Assembly: GCF_000317675.1 (NCBI RefSeq)
Contig: NC_019776.1
Location: 3,224,001 to 3,288,000 of the forward strand
Source: Cyanobacterium aponinum PCC 10605
GTDB taxonomy: Bacteria; Cyanobacteriota; Cyanobacteriia; Cyanobacteriales; Cyanobacteriaceae
Reading direction: 5' to 3'
Length of the DNA stretch: 64,000 nt
The translations under genes were made by a program, and so were the position numbers. Below the pieces are notes generated by a model that was given only the letters and a program-made list of their open reading frames with translations, made no database searches and had not been told where the DNA came from. This document shows, in pieces, positions 36,555-46,482 of the stretch. Positions within the stretch are counted from its first letter, which is position 1, and every line of letters starts with the position of its first letter.

Positions 36555-38093
36555 ATGCGTTATTATTCCAGTATTGCTGATTATTTAGACAAGAAAATTC
36601 ACTCATTTAACTCAGAGTCTATTGTCACCTTAAAAAGTAAGAATCGCCCTTTTCTCAAATTAGCTGATGATGAAGATTTACAACATCAATATCATTTCTT
36701 AATGGAAAGAGGTAACGGGTTATATGAAATCGGATTTCCCTTGATACAAGTTGCTGATTTTGAGACTAATAATAGTTTAACTCAATTAATTGCGATCGAA
36801 ACTAAGCAAGGAAAAGTGATTAAATTTTACCTTGAAGATGAGGTGTTAGACGAGACTCAATTAATCAGTGATGAGGATTTAGCTAAGGCATTATTAAAAG
36901 AGTTGGGGAAAAAATGCGATCGCACCACCGCAGAAAGCATCAGCCTTTTTATTGGTTTATTTGACAGTTTAACTAACCATCATCAAAGCAAAAAAACTAC
37001 TCCTTTAAATATCGAAAAAAGTTTAGATAAATTAAGTCAAGAAGATGCCCGTTTACCCCTTGTTTTAGCACTTAATAAACGCTATGAATTAAGACATAAA
37101 TTAGAATTAATTGCTCCTAAATTACGCTCTCAACTTAATCGTGTAGCAGAAATGATGTCTTTAGGACATATTCAAGAAATGGATGCCTATTGTTTAAGAG
37201 ATTATGTGCGTCGCCCAGGAAAAGATGCGATCGAAAAAGCAGGAGCGAGACAAGAACTAATGGGCATTAAACGCTATCAAAACTATAATACCCCAGAAAA
37301 TAGATTTTTGAAAGGATTTTGCGACTTATTACATTTAGAATGTCAAGACTATCACGATAGTTATCAAGAAGCTAAATCATTATACATAGCAATAGAGCGT
37401 TTTCGTCAAGAGCCAAGTGTCAAAACAATTCCTCGTACAACAGTATTTACAGGAAAACCCAACTATGTTTTACAACAAAATCCCATTTATCGAAGTTTTT
37501 ATCAAGCCTATCAAGACTACTTAAAAAGACGCACAGAGAAAGAAAAATTTTGGGGATTTCGTCAAGCCTTATTAGTGGATATTGTCAAAATTTTATGGTT
37601 AGAAGCCTTGTGAAAATTAGAAGGAAGTTATCTTGATTGTCAAACAAAAATAGAAATTTTAGACATACCCAAAGAAGGTAAATATTTAAGGGATAACCAA
37701 AAATTTAAGATATTATGCCTATTAAACAAATCAGCATTTATTTTCAATCTTCAACAAGATACTAATAACCTAGAAAAAGGCGATTTTCAGTTGAATGTCA
37801 CCCTGCAAAGAATAACAAAAAAAGAACCAGAAATTTTTAATTCTCAATGGTTAATATGGGTATTTTGGTATCAACCAGAAGCAGAAATCTTAAAGAAGAT
37901 AAAAGAAACATCTAAAGATAAGTTGCCTATTTGTTTTTATCTTTATCCCTCTCCAGAATTGTCAGAAAAAGAAACAGAAGAAATTATAGAGAGTGAGATT
38001 AATCTTATCAAAATACCTCATCCTTTAGAAGAAAATTTAGAAACAGGAGTCAGACTAATTACAGAAAAAATTTGTTATTGGTTAGCAAAATAG
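36555..38093 (+). pseudogene. DUF2357-like (McrC-related) protein, split by an in-frame TGA
   Basis: A reading frame of about 512 codons with one stop, TGA at 37611-37613. After the stop the same frame runs on without a break (KLEGSYLDCQTKIEILDIPKEGKYLRDNQKF) to 38093. Residues about 215-265 (DYVRRPGKDAIEKAGARQELMGIKRYQNYNTPENRFLKGFCDLL) carry the TPENRF-type signature of DUF2357 proteins, which are commonly partnered with McrB-like ATPases. A PD-(D/E)XK nuclease core is not obvious in the C-terminal part. TGG to TGA is a plausible change (LEAL-W-KLEG). The first fragment of 352 residues might still fold. It lies downstream of the McrB-like gene on the same strand, after a MITE-filled gap. 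Confidence 0.7.
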
Positions 38094-38179
38094 CAATAGT
38101 GGTTTGTAGTTAGGGATTTATCCCTTCTATCCTTATATGACTTAACACAAAAATCATCATTTTAAATTAATTAAACACT

Positions 38180-39604
38180 ATGAATTTACCCTTAGAGATA
38201 ATCAATCAAATAACGGAAAAACACATAAGTTTTATTAACACAAGAAATCAATTAAACCTACCTCCTTATCAAGGTAACTTCCCCTTTCGAGTGAAACAAA
38301 AAGAAGCCATTGAATTAGGATTATCGAATTTTCCTCTAGTCATAATTGTGGGAAATCCAGCCAGTGGAAAAACAGAAATAGCCAAAGCTATTCTTGATAC
38401 TGCCATAAAAAATCACAACTCAACCTTAATTATTTCTCTTCATCAAAGTAGTTTAAATCAATATCAAAATCTTAGCCTCAAACCATTACAGATAAATCAG
38501 GAAATAGAATATTATGAAACAGTCAAAAACTGGTTAAAATCAAAAATACAAAATCCAGAAATAAACTTCACTCCTCCTTATCTTTTACCCGATACTCTTT
38601 TTGATAATTTAGAAATTAACATCCAAAAATTGTCAGAGTTAATCACAGAAACCAATCAAGAGAAATTGAGAAAAAGGATTAAGCAAAAATTTCCGCAAAT
38701 CTCCGATAGTCGATGTATGTTATTAATGGCAAAAATCAAAAAGTTTTCTCACCTCTTAATTCAAAGAGAATATCTCAAACAAAACTATCAAAATCTTGCC
38801 GATAACGACTTAGAAGAATTAACCCAATTAACTATCAATACTGTAAGTTTTCCTCATACCTGTTTAATCAGTGATATTGATTTAATGCCAGACAAAATTT
38901 TTGATATAGTCATTATTGAAAATAGTCATTTATTGACTCAAAATGTCATTGAAATAATAGCAAAGAATAGTCAAAAATTAATTTTATTGGGAGAATTAGA
39001 CACAGATAGGGATAATTTTTTAAAAAGACTATTTTATGATTTATCTCCTGCTTATCGTCTGGAAATAAAAGAAAACCATCGCTTAACTATTGACTTAGCC
39101 AGAAAAATTTTTCCCTTGTTTTACAATGACTATCCTTATACCCCCGTTTCCCATTCATTAAACATTCCCAGAAAGACAGGCAATCTGCCAGTGTTAGTAG
39201 AAAAAAACTATTTAATCTGGCATGATATTGTCAATTTTCAACAAATGATTATCGTCTTAAAACAATATCTACTAGAAAATAAAGATTATCAAATACTAAC
39301 CTTTTCGCAAAAAACATCTACTCTCATTCAACAACTATTAGACTCTAATTTAAATAATCAAATAATCAAATCTATCTCTAACTGGTATGGGGAGGAAACA
39401 GAAAATTTACTAATCGTCGTTGATAAAAATAACCAAGATAATCCTACCTTAACAGAATTAAAACTAGCCTTAACTAGGGCAAAATATTCCATCACTATTT
39501 TAGGAGATAAAACCTACTATGAAAATTCAAACTTAAACATCTTATTGCAAGATAATACCATAACTATTAAACGAGATCTAGCCTTAAAATCAGCAACTAT
39601 TTAA
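38180..39604 (+). CDS. UPF1/DNA2-like SF1 helicase with altered motif II
   Basis: 474 residues. SF1B layout: Q-like motif RVKQKEAIELGLSN, Walker A GNPASGKT (58-65), a helical insertion (140-215), motif III LILLGELD, motif IV-like IKENHRLTIDLARKI, and the C-terminal LALTRAKYSITILGD, motif VI. Motif II, normally DEA(S/Q), is ENSH at 247-250, so the catalytic Asp-Glu pair is not standard and ATP hydrolysis may be impaired. No nuclease domain is fused; a PLD gene follows 114 bases later. In CoCoNuT-type systems helicase and PLD domains occur together. The frame is intact. Confidence 0.75.
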   Translation: MNLPLEIINQITEKHISFINTRNQLNLPPYQGNFPFRVKQKEAIELGLSNFPLVIIVGNPASGKTEIAKAILDTAIKNHNSTLIISLHQSSLNQYQNLSLKPLQINQEIEYYETVKNWLKSKIQNPEINFTPPYLLPDTLFDNLEINIQKLSELITETNQEKLRKRIKQKFPQISDSRCMLLMAKIKKFSHLLIQREYLKQNYQNLADNDLEELTQLTINTVSFPHTCLISDIDLMPDKIFDIVIIENSHLLTQNVIEIIAKNSQKLILLGELDTDRDNFLKRLFYDLSPAYRLEIKENHRLTIDLARKIFPLFYNDYPYTPVSHSLNIPRKTGNLPVLVEKNYLIWHDIVNFQQMIIVLKQYLLENKDYQILTFSQKTSTLIQQLLDSNLNNQIIKSISNWYGEETENLLIVVDKNNQDNPTLTELKLALTRAKYSITILGDKTYYENSNLNILLQDNTITIKRDLALKSATI

Positions 39605-39630
39605 CTCATGATAATCTCTCTCTCCGTAAA

Positions 39631-39647
39631 ACAGGCATCTTGCCTGT
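39631..39647. repeat. Hairpin between helicase and PLD genes
   Basis: ACAGGCA-TCT-TGCCTGT forms a seven-pair stem with a three-base loop in the 114-base spacer. It is a dispersed type of cyanobacterial repeat and may weaken read-through. A weak T-rich stretch lies 15 bases later. Confidence 0.55.
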
Positions 39648-39718
39648 ATCCTTGTTTAATTTTTCTTTCTTTCTGTTTGATTTTTAACACAATATTATAT
39701 TAATTTTGAGGTGAAAAT

Positions 39719-41389
39719 ATGGAAATATATTGGCACATTAAAGGTAAATATCAGAAAATAGCAAAGGATGGAGAAACCAGAAAAGCAACTCCATTAAAAA
39801 CTATCATTAATGATATTCAAGCCATCGCTACTCAACAAAAAATATCTAATGTATCGACTATTAATCAATCTTTTGGCTTAAATTTTCTTCCTCTTAATAT
39901 AGTTAATAATTTATTAGAAAAAAATCTAAGTAAATCAGCAATCTTAATCAATCAGAAAATTAAACCGTCACTAGAATCAAGTCGTAATTTTCAACCTAAA
40001 GAATTTGACTATAAATTTATTCCTGAAGAATCAGAAGGAATTGATACCTTAATTTTGGCTTCAGATAATCAGCAAATTCCTGTCAACTTAATTGATGTAT
40101 GTGAGGGAGTTTATCAACTTAAGTTATCAGAAAATCATAATAATCCAATTATCAAGCAAAAAACAGAAAATGCTTTTTATGAACTTAATCTTATCATCCA
40201 AGAGCAACCCCTAACAATTATTGATCAATTTCTCCAAAATCCTGATGCGGAAAATTGTGTTATTTCCCTCTATGATGACTGTATCGCATTATTAAAAATA
40301 GAAGATTTACCTATCAATTTACAGGAAGCTATTAAGATTCTCAAAAATGATTCTTCTTTGACTTCTGAGAATTTATTAGTAAAGGCTTATCGGCAACAAT
40401 ATTTAACTTTATCTCCTATTAATTTAATTTCGTCTTTGTCAGATAATGTGATGATGACTGGCGATAATCAGATAACAATAAATAGAGGAAAACATCGAGA
40501 ATTGCTTTATGAGTTAATTGAAAAAGCCGAGAAATTTTTATTAATTAGTAGTTATCGTCTTGAAGATGAAGATATTATTAATTTGATTGTCAACAAAGCC
40601 TCTAGTTTACCTTTAGGAATTTGGATTTTAACGGATTTTAACGATGAAGTTATAAAAATAGTTGATGAAAATGTTGAAGATAAAGAGGATTATTTAGAAT
40701 ATGCCTCATCTAATTAAAAGAAAAAACAATGCTTACAATTATTAGCAGAAAAAGGAATAGGTTTTCATAGTGGTAATTTTCACCTTAAAACTTATATTAG
40801 CGAAAAATCTGCTTATTTAGGTTCATGTAATTTAACGGGAGGTAGTTTAAGCAGAAATATTGAGACAGGAATCTTGTTTTCTCATTCCCCTGAATATCAA
40901 TGCTTAATTAATTATTTTAACTACCTTTGGGAAAATAAAAGTAAGGCACAATTTTTGCCTAAGATGGGAGAATTTCAAATACAAAACTTAACACCTAAAA
41001 ATATTAGTATTGGTTTCGATAATTGTTTTCTTAACTCCTATCAATATGAAGAAGATTTAACTCTTAGTTTGCAACAATTTAAGCAAAATCCTCACGGTAA
41101 AATTATTATCTACACTCGCAATTTTCAACCCAATGGCATACAAGCTAATTTGTTAAACAGTCTATCTTGTGAAATTTATTATGGCAATTTTAATGCTAGT
41201 GATTTACCTGCGAAAAAACTTCCTTTTCTTCATGGTAAGGTTGTGATTATTGGCAATCAAGTTGCCTATATTAGTAGTCAAGATTTCGCTTTTACTCATT
41301 CTCATTATGGTTTTCATGATTTAACCTATAAAATTACTAATTTGAAACTAATAGAAACTATTAAACAACAATTACATCATTTATACTAA
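39719..41389 (+). pseudogene. PLD/HKD-family nuclease-like protein, split by an in-frame TAA
   Basis: A frame of 557 codons with one internal stop, TAA at 40715-40717. Past the stop the same frame reads KKKQCLQLLAEKGIGFHSG and then FHLKTYISEKSAYLGSCNLTGGSL, the first HxK motif; the second is FLHGKVVIIGNQVAYISSQDF near the end. Thus both catalytic motifs lie after the stop, so the 332-residue N-terminal product alone has none. The ORF from TTG 40874 holds only the second. PLD enzymes need two HKD motifs to form the active site. CAA to TAA (Gln) is one plausible change. The N-terminal 240 residues are unlike known domains. Context suggests the effector nuclease of the island. Confidence 0.75.
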
Positions 41390-41395
41390 TTTTCT

Positions 41396-41631
41396 ATGAT
41401 TTATAAAAATATTTATTCCCCTTCGCTTCTCTTTAATAAAGATAAAATACTCTCTAAACCACCTTAATAAAAATATGATATTTAAAAGCTGATGTAAAGT
41501 TAAAATGGCATTTTTTAGTTCAATTTATTGAACGTTATCTATTAGCTTTATCAATTTATTGCAAAGCGGTTTATAAGTTACAATTCTTATCTCGCAATGA
41601 AATTCATTTCATTGCTAATGGTAATCTTTAA
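41396..41631 (+). pseudogene. Remnant of a small gene
   Basis: ATG 41396 opens 23 codons (MIYKNIYSPSLLFNKDKILS) that end at TAA 41466-41468. From 41479 to 41631 a second frame is open and coding-like (LKWHFLVQFIERYLLALSIYCKAVYKLQFLSRNEIHF), without a start codon. A third stretch to about 41700 (FPKNITVFDNHELSFIY) reads in another frame. Together they suggest a decayed protein between the PLD and 792-residue genes. The family is not recognised, and the case rests only on composition and order. Confidence 0.4.
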
Positions 41632-41728
41632 ATAAATTTAACTCAATTTTTCCGAAAAATATCACGGTTTTTGATAATCATGAATTGTCTTTTATTTATT
41701 AACTATTATTAAATTAACGGTAAAGATT

Positions 41729-44107
41729 ATGAGCAGATTTTTTAACCTTGAATCCTATATCGAATATTGTCAGTATGCCCAGATTTTTACAGAAAAGATT
41801 AACCTTAATCAAAAAAATAAGCAAGATTTACTTTTAGAATATAAGCATTTTATCGATAGGAATAAAAAGGTTGAATTTTTAGAGTTTCCTTCTCTACCTT
41901 CTTTGTTGCCTTCACAATTAACACCTAGTCATCAATCAAGAATATCTAAGGAAAAGTTAGGCTTTTTTATTGAAGATAATCGGGAAGAAGAAATTTTTAT
42001 TATTCCCCCTATTAATGCTTTTAGTTTAAGTTTATTAAGAGCATCTTATCTATTTTCACCCGTTTTTTACTATTGGAATTTTGTTGATGATATTATTAAA
42101 TTTGATAATCTGGATAAGCCTTTAATTATTTATAGTTTTGATGATTTTACTCCTTCTCAAATAATTCCTTTAACTTTTGAATCTCACCCAAAAAGCAACT
42201 ATCCTATTCCTATCATTGACACTCGTAATCTCGACAATTATCAATCTTTAAAATTGTCTTTTATGTATGAGGAAAGGTGCGATCGCATCTTATCTACCAT
42301 AGCAGAAAATATCTTAGAAAAACTAAAATTAGATATAACCCTAAAAACAGACTTAGTTAAATATTTTCAGAAAATTAATATTTTTAAAATAATCAACTCT
42401 CAACAGGATAAGAATATCACATCTTTTCCTATCATAATATACTTAGGTGAAAAATTTTATCATTATCATCTTAACCGAGAAGAAATTAGGAAAATTATTA
42501 GTCAAGAATTGCCTTTACAAGAATTAAATAAGATTATCGAAGATAACCGAGATAAGTATAACTTTTTAGTGATAAGTAGCTATGATTTAATATTAGTTAA
42601 TACTTCATTCTCAAGTAATGTAATAAGCGTTAAAACTGATGATTTTAGAAAATTTAAAGAGATTTGGTTAGAAGAAAGTAAAGAATTTCCTCTATATGGG
42701 CAACATTTAGACAAAATTAGCTTTTTTGTAGCAGGAAGAGAAAAAAATAAAGATAACGAAATTAGTTTACCAGAAAAAATTTGCTATCAAGGGCAAAAAG
42801 AAGAAAAAATTTATGGAGAATATAAAAATGATAATCTTGAATTAAAACAAGAATTTACCATGCCAGTTCCTTCAGTTTATTTACCTTTTACTATTAATGG
42901 AGGGTCTTTAATTGATGAAGAAACATCGAAAAAGAAAATGTATAAAATTGAAAATCAATATTACGATGAAAATGAAGATAATAATTTATTGATAAAAATA
43001 TGTTTTATTCTTCAACCGGGTAAACCGCCAAAATTAGAAGTTATTGATCAATATAATCGAATTTTAAATTCTTCTTTAGAAAATGCACCAGAATTAAATA
43101 ATTTAGGTTATATTCCTACTAAAAATATTAATGAATTTACTCGTAATAATTTATCTAATATAGGGCTAGATAAAATATCGGAAAACTATATAGATATTGA
43201 GCAAACATTATTAAATATAAAAGATAAACTAAGAAATATTAAATCAGCTAACTATAATAGTTATAATTTTGTTAGAAATGCGAAAGAAATTAGACGATTG
43301 AGATTAGAAGCAAACAACACTTTTACTCCTATTTTGAATTATATCCCAATAAACAGTGAAAAAAATATTAATCACATATTGAGTATTTATTTAGATTTAG
43401 AAAACCTAATTGATGAAAATTTAAGTAAATTAAGAAGAAAATATTATAGTATTAAGGGAGAAAATTCACTATCAATTAATAATATTTATATAGATATTTT
43501 ATTATTTTTAGGAAAAAGTTATGGTCTGACTCAAAATATGTCTTTAAATTATCTTTTTGATTATGATAAACTAACTTCAAATAATGTTAAAAATTTTAAG
43601 GAACACTTGCAAAACATAGCCAGATTAGCTTGTATTTTATCAAGACAAAAACAGTATTTTAATCTATTTTCAACTTATTCTCAAAAAGAAGATAAAGAGT
43701 TTTACAAAATAGAAGCCTATTTATGGGGATATGCAAGAATTTTACTATGGTATCTTAATTTTGAAGAAGCAAGTACGTGGTTAAATTATCAACAACATTT
43801 TTCTGATATTATCAATCACTGTTTAACTCTAAATTACGAAGAAAACAAAAATAAAGGTTATTTCCAAAATACCTTACTTTGTCTAGTTTATCTCTTAACG
43901 TTTAGAGAAATTAATTCTGAATTTGTACTAGAAAATAGCCATAACTATCAATCAGCAAAACAACTGGTAAATAAACTAGAAAATTGTCAAATTAGATCTA
44001 ATTTAGTTCAGATCAAAGATAATCTTAGTTTAAATGAATTATTCGCTCAATTATTAGATGGTAAGGCTAGTGGTGATTATATTCCTAAAATCGAAATAGT
44101 TGATTAA
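41729..44107 (+). CDS. Large unrecognised protein of the island
   Basis: 792 residues and intact, rich in Asn, Ile and Lys. No Walker, HKD, PD-(D/E)XK or HEPN motif could be found. The N-terminal part is alpha/beta (IDRNKKVEFLEFP; IIPPINAFSLSLLRASYLF). The region 360-440 is strand-rich and contains LIKICFILQPGKPPKLEVIDQYNRIL, which recalls chaperone-like or Ig-like end domains. The last 300 residues are helical (LRNIKSANYNSYNFVRNAKEIRRLRL). It follows the PLD gene in the same direction with a 340-base gap holding gene remnants. It is a candidate sensor or scaffold of the island, but its function is unknown. Confidence 0.6.
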   Translation: MSRFFNLESYIEYCQYAQIFTEKINLNQKNKQDLLLEYKHFIDRNKKVEFLEFPSLPSLLPSQLTPSHQSRISKEKLGFFIEDNREEEIFIIPPINAFSLSLLRASYLFSPVFYYWNFVDDIIKFDNLDKPLIIYSFDDFTPSQIIPLTFESHPKSNYPIPIIDTRNLDNYQSLKLSFMYEERCDRILSTIAENILEKLKLDITLKTDLVKYFQKINIFKIINSQQDKNITSFPIIIYLGEKFYHYHLNREEIRKIISQELPLQELNKIIEDNRDKYNFLVISSYDLILVNTSFSSNVISVKTDDFRKFKEIWLEESKEFPLYGQHLDKISFFVAGREKNKDNEISLPEKICYQGQKEEKIYGEYKNDNLELKQEFTMPVPSVYLPFTINGGSLIDEETSKKKMYKIENQYYDENEDNNLLIKICFILQPGKPPKLEVIDQYNRILNSSLENAPELNNLGYIPTKNINEFTRNNLSNIGLDKISENYIDIEQTLLNIKDKLRNIKSANYNSYNFVRNAKEIRRLRLEANNTFTPILNYIPINSEKNINHILSIYLDLENLIDENLSKLRRKYYSIKGENSLSINNIYIDILLFLGKSYGLTQNMSLNYLFDYDKLTSNNVKNFKEHLQNIARLACILSRQKQYFNLFSTYSQKEDKEFYKIEAYLWGYARILLWYLNFEEASTWLNYQQHFSDIINHCLTLNYEENKNKGYFQNTLLCLVYLLTFREINSEFVLENSHNYQSAKQLVNKLENCQIRSNLVQIKDNLSLNELFAQLLDGKASGDYIPKIEIVD

Positions 44108-44317
44108 CTTTGAAAGGGAAAGTTTAACATAGAGCGAATAAGAGTTTGATCGCATTTTTTTCAACTCTTAAAATATAAATTAAACTTTATCTATAGCATC
44201 TTTCTTATCAGTAAACTAAAAACCATGTTAGCCTAAGAATTAATTACTATTGACAGTTGACAATGGAGAGTTGAAAATTAAACATACAAACCATCAGAAA
44301 AATTTATTAAAGAGCAA

Positions 44318-44770
44318 ATGAAAAATTTATTTCGTCCTCTCTTGTGTTTAATTTTAGTCTTTACAACAACATTATTAGTTAGCTGTGGTTCACCTACCAA
44401 AGCGAAAATACCCACCGTTTACACTCCAGAAAAAATCGCTCAATTAGAAGAATATCGCACTCCTATTGCCGAAGCAAGAGCGCAAATGTCCACTCTCCAA
44501 GAGCTAATTAACGCAGAAAACTGGGTTGATACCAGAACCTTTATCCATGGTCCTTTAGGAGAATTACGTCAAAACATGGCAATTGTAGCACGTAAATTGT
44601 TGCCTAAAGATCAAAAACCTGCCCAACAAATTGCCAGAGACTTATTCGGACATTTTGAAAGAATTGATGCGGCGGCTAAAGACAGAAATAGCGTTAGTGC
44701 TAAAAATGAGTTTTCAGAAGCCATCAAAGATTTTGACGCTTACTTAAACTTAGTTCCTAGCAACAGTTAA
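44318..44770 (+). CDS. psbQ: Photosystem II CyanoQ lipoprotein
   Basis: 150 residues. The signal peptide RPLLCLILVFTTTLLVSCGSP ends in a lipobox (LVSC), so the mature protein is a lipid-anchored lumenal protein. The body is the four-helix PsbQ fold: KIAQLEEYRTPIAEARAQMSTLQELINAENWVDTRTFIHGPLGELRQNM and ARDLFGHFERIDAAAKDRNSVSAKNEFSEAIKDFDAYLNL. It stabilises the oxygen-evolving complex. It is monocistronic and precedes glmU. Confidence 0.93.
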   Translation: MKNLFRPLLCLILVFTTTLLVSCGSPTKAKIPTVYTPEKIAQLEEYRTPIAEARAQMSTLQELINAENWVDTRTFIHGPLGELRQNMAIVARKLLPKDQKPAQQIARDLFGHFERIDAAAKDRNSVSAKNEFSEAIKDFDAYLNLVPSNS

Positions 44771-44784
44771 GCTGAGTTAGGTGT

Positions 44785-44815
44785 TAGTTAGGGGCGAATG
44801 GCCATTCGCCCGTAC
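44785..44815. repeat. Palindromic repeat, perfect 20-mer
   Basis: GGGCGAATGGCCATTCGCCC at 44792-44811 is a perfect palindrome just after psbQ, followed by GTACAGG. Near copies are at 15185-15200 and 20583-20608. It may end psbQ transcription as a hairpin; the downstream U run is weak. Confidence 0.7.
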
Positions 44816-44893
44816 AGGAGTTAGGAGTTATAAGGTATTGGGGAAATAGGGTATTAGGGAATTGGGGAATTAGTAAAATAAATTGAGTAGGAA

Positions 44894-46249
44894 ATGACAA
44901 TGTTAGCAGTTGCAATCCTCGCCGCAGGAAAAGGAACGAGAATGAAGTCTCAACTTCCTAAAGTATTACATAAGTTGGGAAGCAAAAGTTTAGTAGAAAG
45001 GGCATTAAATAGTTGTGATTTAATCAAACCCGATCGCAGTTTAGTTATCATTGGTTATCAGGGAGAAAAAGTCAAATCTGCCCTTAATCACTTGTCTGGA
45101 GTCGAATTTGTAGAACAAACGGAGCAATTAGGCACAGGACACGCCATTCAGCAGTTAATGCCTCCTTTAGACGATTTTGAGGGAGATTTATTGGTTTTAA
45201 ATGGAGATGTACCCCTATTGCGATCGCAAACTATCGAAGAATTAGTCAAAACTCATCAGGAAAACAAAAATGATGCCACTCTCCTAACGGCAAATATGCC
45301 CAATCCCAAAGGCTACGGAAGAGTATTTTGCGACAGTAATAATATTGTTACTCAAATCGTAGAAGATAGAGATTGTAATAGAGCCCAAAAACAAAATAAT
45401 CGCATCAATGCCGGGGTTTACTGTTTCAATTGGCAAAAATTAAAAGCAGTTTTACCCAAATTAAGCACTAATAACGATCAAAAAGAATATTACCTCACAG
45501 AAGTATTTGACTATCTCCATCGAGTCATGGCTTTAGATGTAGATGATCATTTAGAAATAAGTGGCATTAATGATCGTTGTCAGTTAGCGGTTGCTTACGA
45601 CATATTACAAGCCAGAATCAAAGAAGCATGGATGATGGCAGGAGTGACAATGATAGATCCCGATAGCATCACCATTGAAGAATCTGCCCAACTAGGCATA
45701 GACGTCATTATAGAGCCTCAGACTCATATTAGAGGAAATACAATTATCGGCAACGGTTGTCATATTGGTCCTGCCTGTCTCGTCGAAAATAGTCAACTAG
45801 GAAAAAACGTAAGAGCATTATACTCAGTCATCAGTGATTCTCAAGTAGCAAATGATACAAAAATAGGACCATTTGCCCACTTACGGGGAGGAGTTGTATT
45901 AGGTGAAAGTTGTCGAGTCGGTAATTTCGTAGAAATCAAAAAAAGTAATATTGGACATAAAACAAATATTGCTCATTTATCCTACATCGGAGATGCTACC
46001 CTCGGTAATCAAGTTAATATCGGTGCTGGTACAATTACCGCTAATTATGATGGAGTTAACAAACATCCTACTATTATCGGCGATCGCACCAAAACTGGTT
46101 CAAATAGTGTATTTGTCGCGCCTGTTAATATCGGCGAAGATGTAACCATTGCGGCAGGTTCAGTTATTACTCACGATGTACCCGATGACAGTCTCGCTAT
46201 TGCCAGAGAAAAACAAAAAGTAATTAAGGGATGGCGGAAAAAGAATTAG
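44894..46249 (+). CDS. glmU: Bifunctional UDP-GlcNAc pyrophosphorylase / GlcN-1-P acetyltransferase
   Basis: 451 residues. It acetylates glucosamine-1-phosphate and uridylates GlcNAc-1-phosphate to give UDP-GlcNAc for cell wall and polysaccharides. The N-terminal nucleotidyltransferase has [18 protein letters not shown] and VLNGDVPLL. The C-terminal left-handed beta-helix has hexapeptides such as [13 protein letters not shown] and [11 protein letters not shown]. The two-domain form and normal length make the call secure. ATG 44894 and ATG 44900 are both possible starts; GTAGGAA precedes the first. Confidence 0.95.
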   Translation: MTMLAVAILAAGKGTRMKSQLPKVLHKLGSKSLVERALNSCDLIKPDRSLVIIGYQGEKVKSALNHLSGVEFVEQTEQLGTGHAIQQLMPPLDDFEGDLLVLNGDVPLLRSQTIEELVKTHQENKNDATLLTANMPNPKGYGRVFCDSNNIVTQIVEDRDCNRAQKQNNRINAGVYCFNWQKLKAVLPKLSTNNDQKEYYLTEVFDYLHRVMALDVDDHLEISGINDRCQLAVAYDILQARIKEAWMMAGVTMIDPDSITIEESAQLGIDVIIEPQTHIRGNTIIGNGCHIGPACLVENSQLGKNVRALYSVISDSQVANDTKIGPFAHLRGGVVLGESCRVGNFVEIKKSNIGHKTNIAHLSYIGDATLGNQVNIGAGTITANYDGVNKHPTIIGDRTKTGSNSVFVAPVNIGEDVTIAAGSVITHDVPDDSLAIAREKQKVIKGWRKKN

Positions 46250-46380
46250 ATAAAGGGTAAACCCCCCTTTATCCCCCCTCTCTAGGGGGGAAGACAAAGG
46301 TGAATAGTTGATAATTAAGAATTAAAAACTCTGAACTCCGAACTAATTTCCCCATCATTTTCTCATCTCACTCCCCCCCC
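46250..46380. repeat. Reverse-oriented repeat block after glmU
   Basis: CCCCCCTTTATCCCCCC then TCTCTA and GGGGGG can fold into a strong GC hairpin at about 46275-46292. GTGAATA and GAATTAA heptamers follow, then C-rich runs. The hairpin may serve as glmU terminator. Confidence 0.6.
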
Positions 46381-46441
46381 ATTTTTTCAAAACTCAAAAC
46401 TTGGCTTAATCTTCGGTTTTTCACTGACTAAGTCTTTACAA

Positions 46442-46474
46442 TCATATAACCAGATAGTAGAATAGTCATATAAT
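46442..46474 (+). promoter_or_regulatory. Possible promoter/operator of the persulfide operon
   Basis: Two direct TCATATAA copies, at 46442-46449 and 46466-46473, lie 24 bases apart just upstream of the ATG at 46483. TATAAC (46445-46450) could be a -10 box, with the second copy as an operator. ArsR-family sulfur regulators control similar operons, but none is encoded nearby. The assignment is a weak inference. Confidence 0.25.
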
Positions 46475-46482
46475 CAATATAG

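Noticed and set aside
37611-37613. TGA recoded as Trp, since two broken genes have TGA where Trp is expected
   Set aside because: TGA is used as a normal stop by intact genes here (the helicase fusion at 15144, the kinase at 50031, the coiled-coil gene at 30779). Two independent G-to-A changes explain the cases better.
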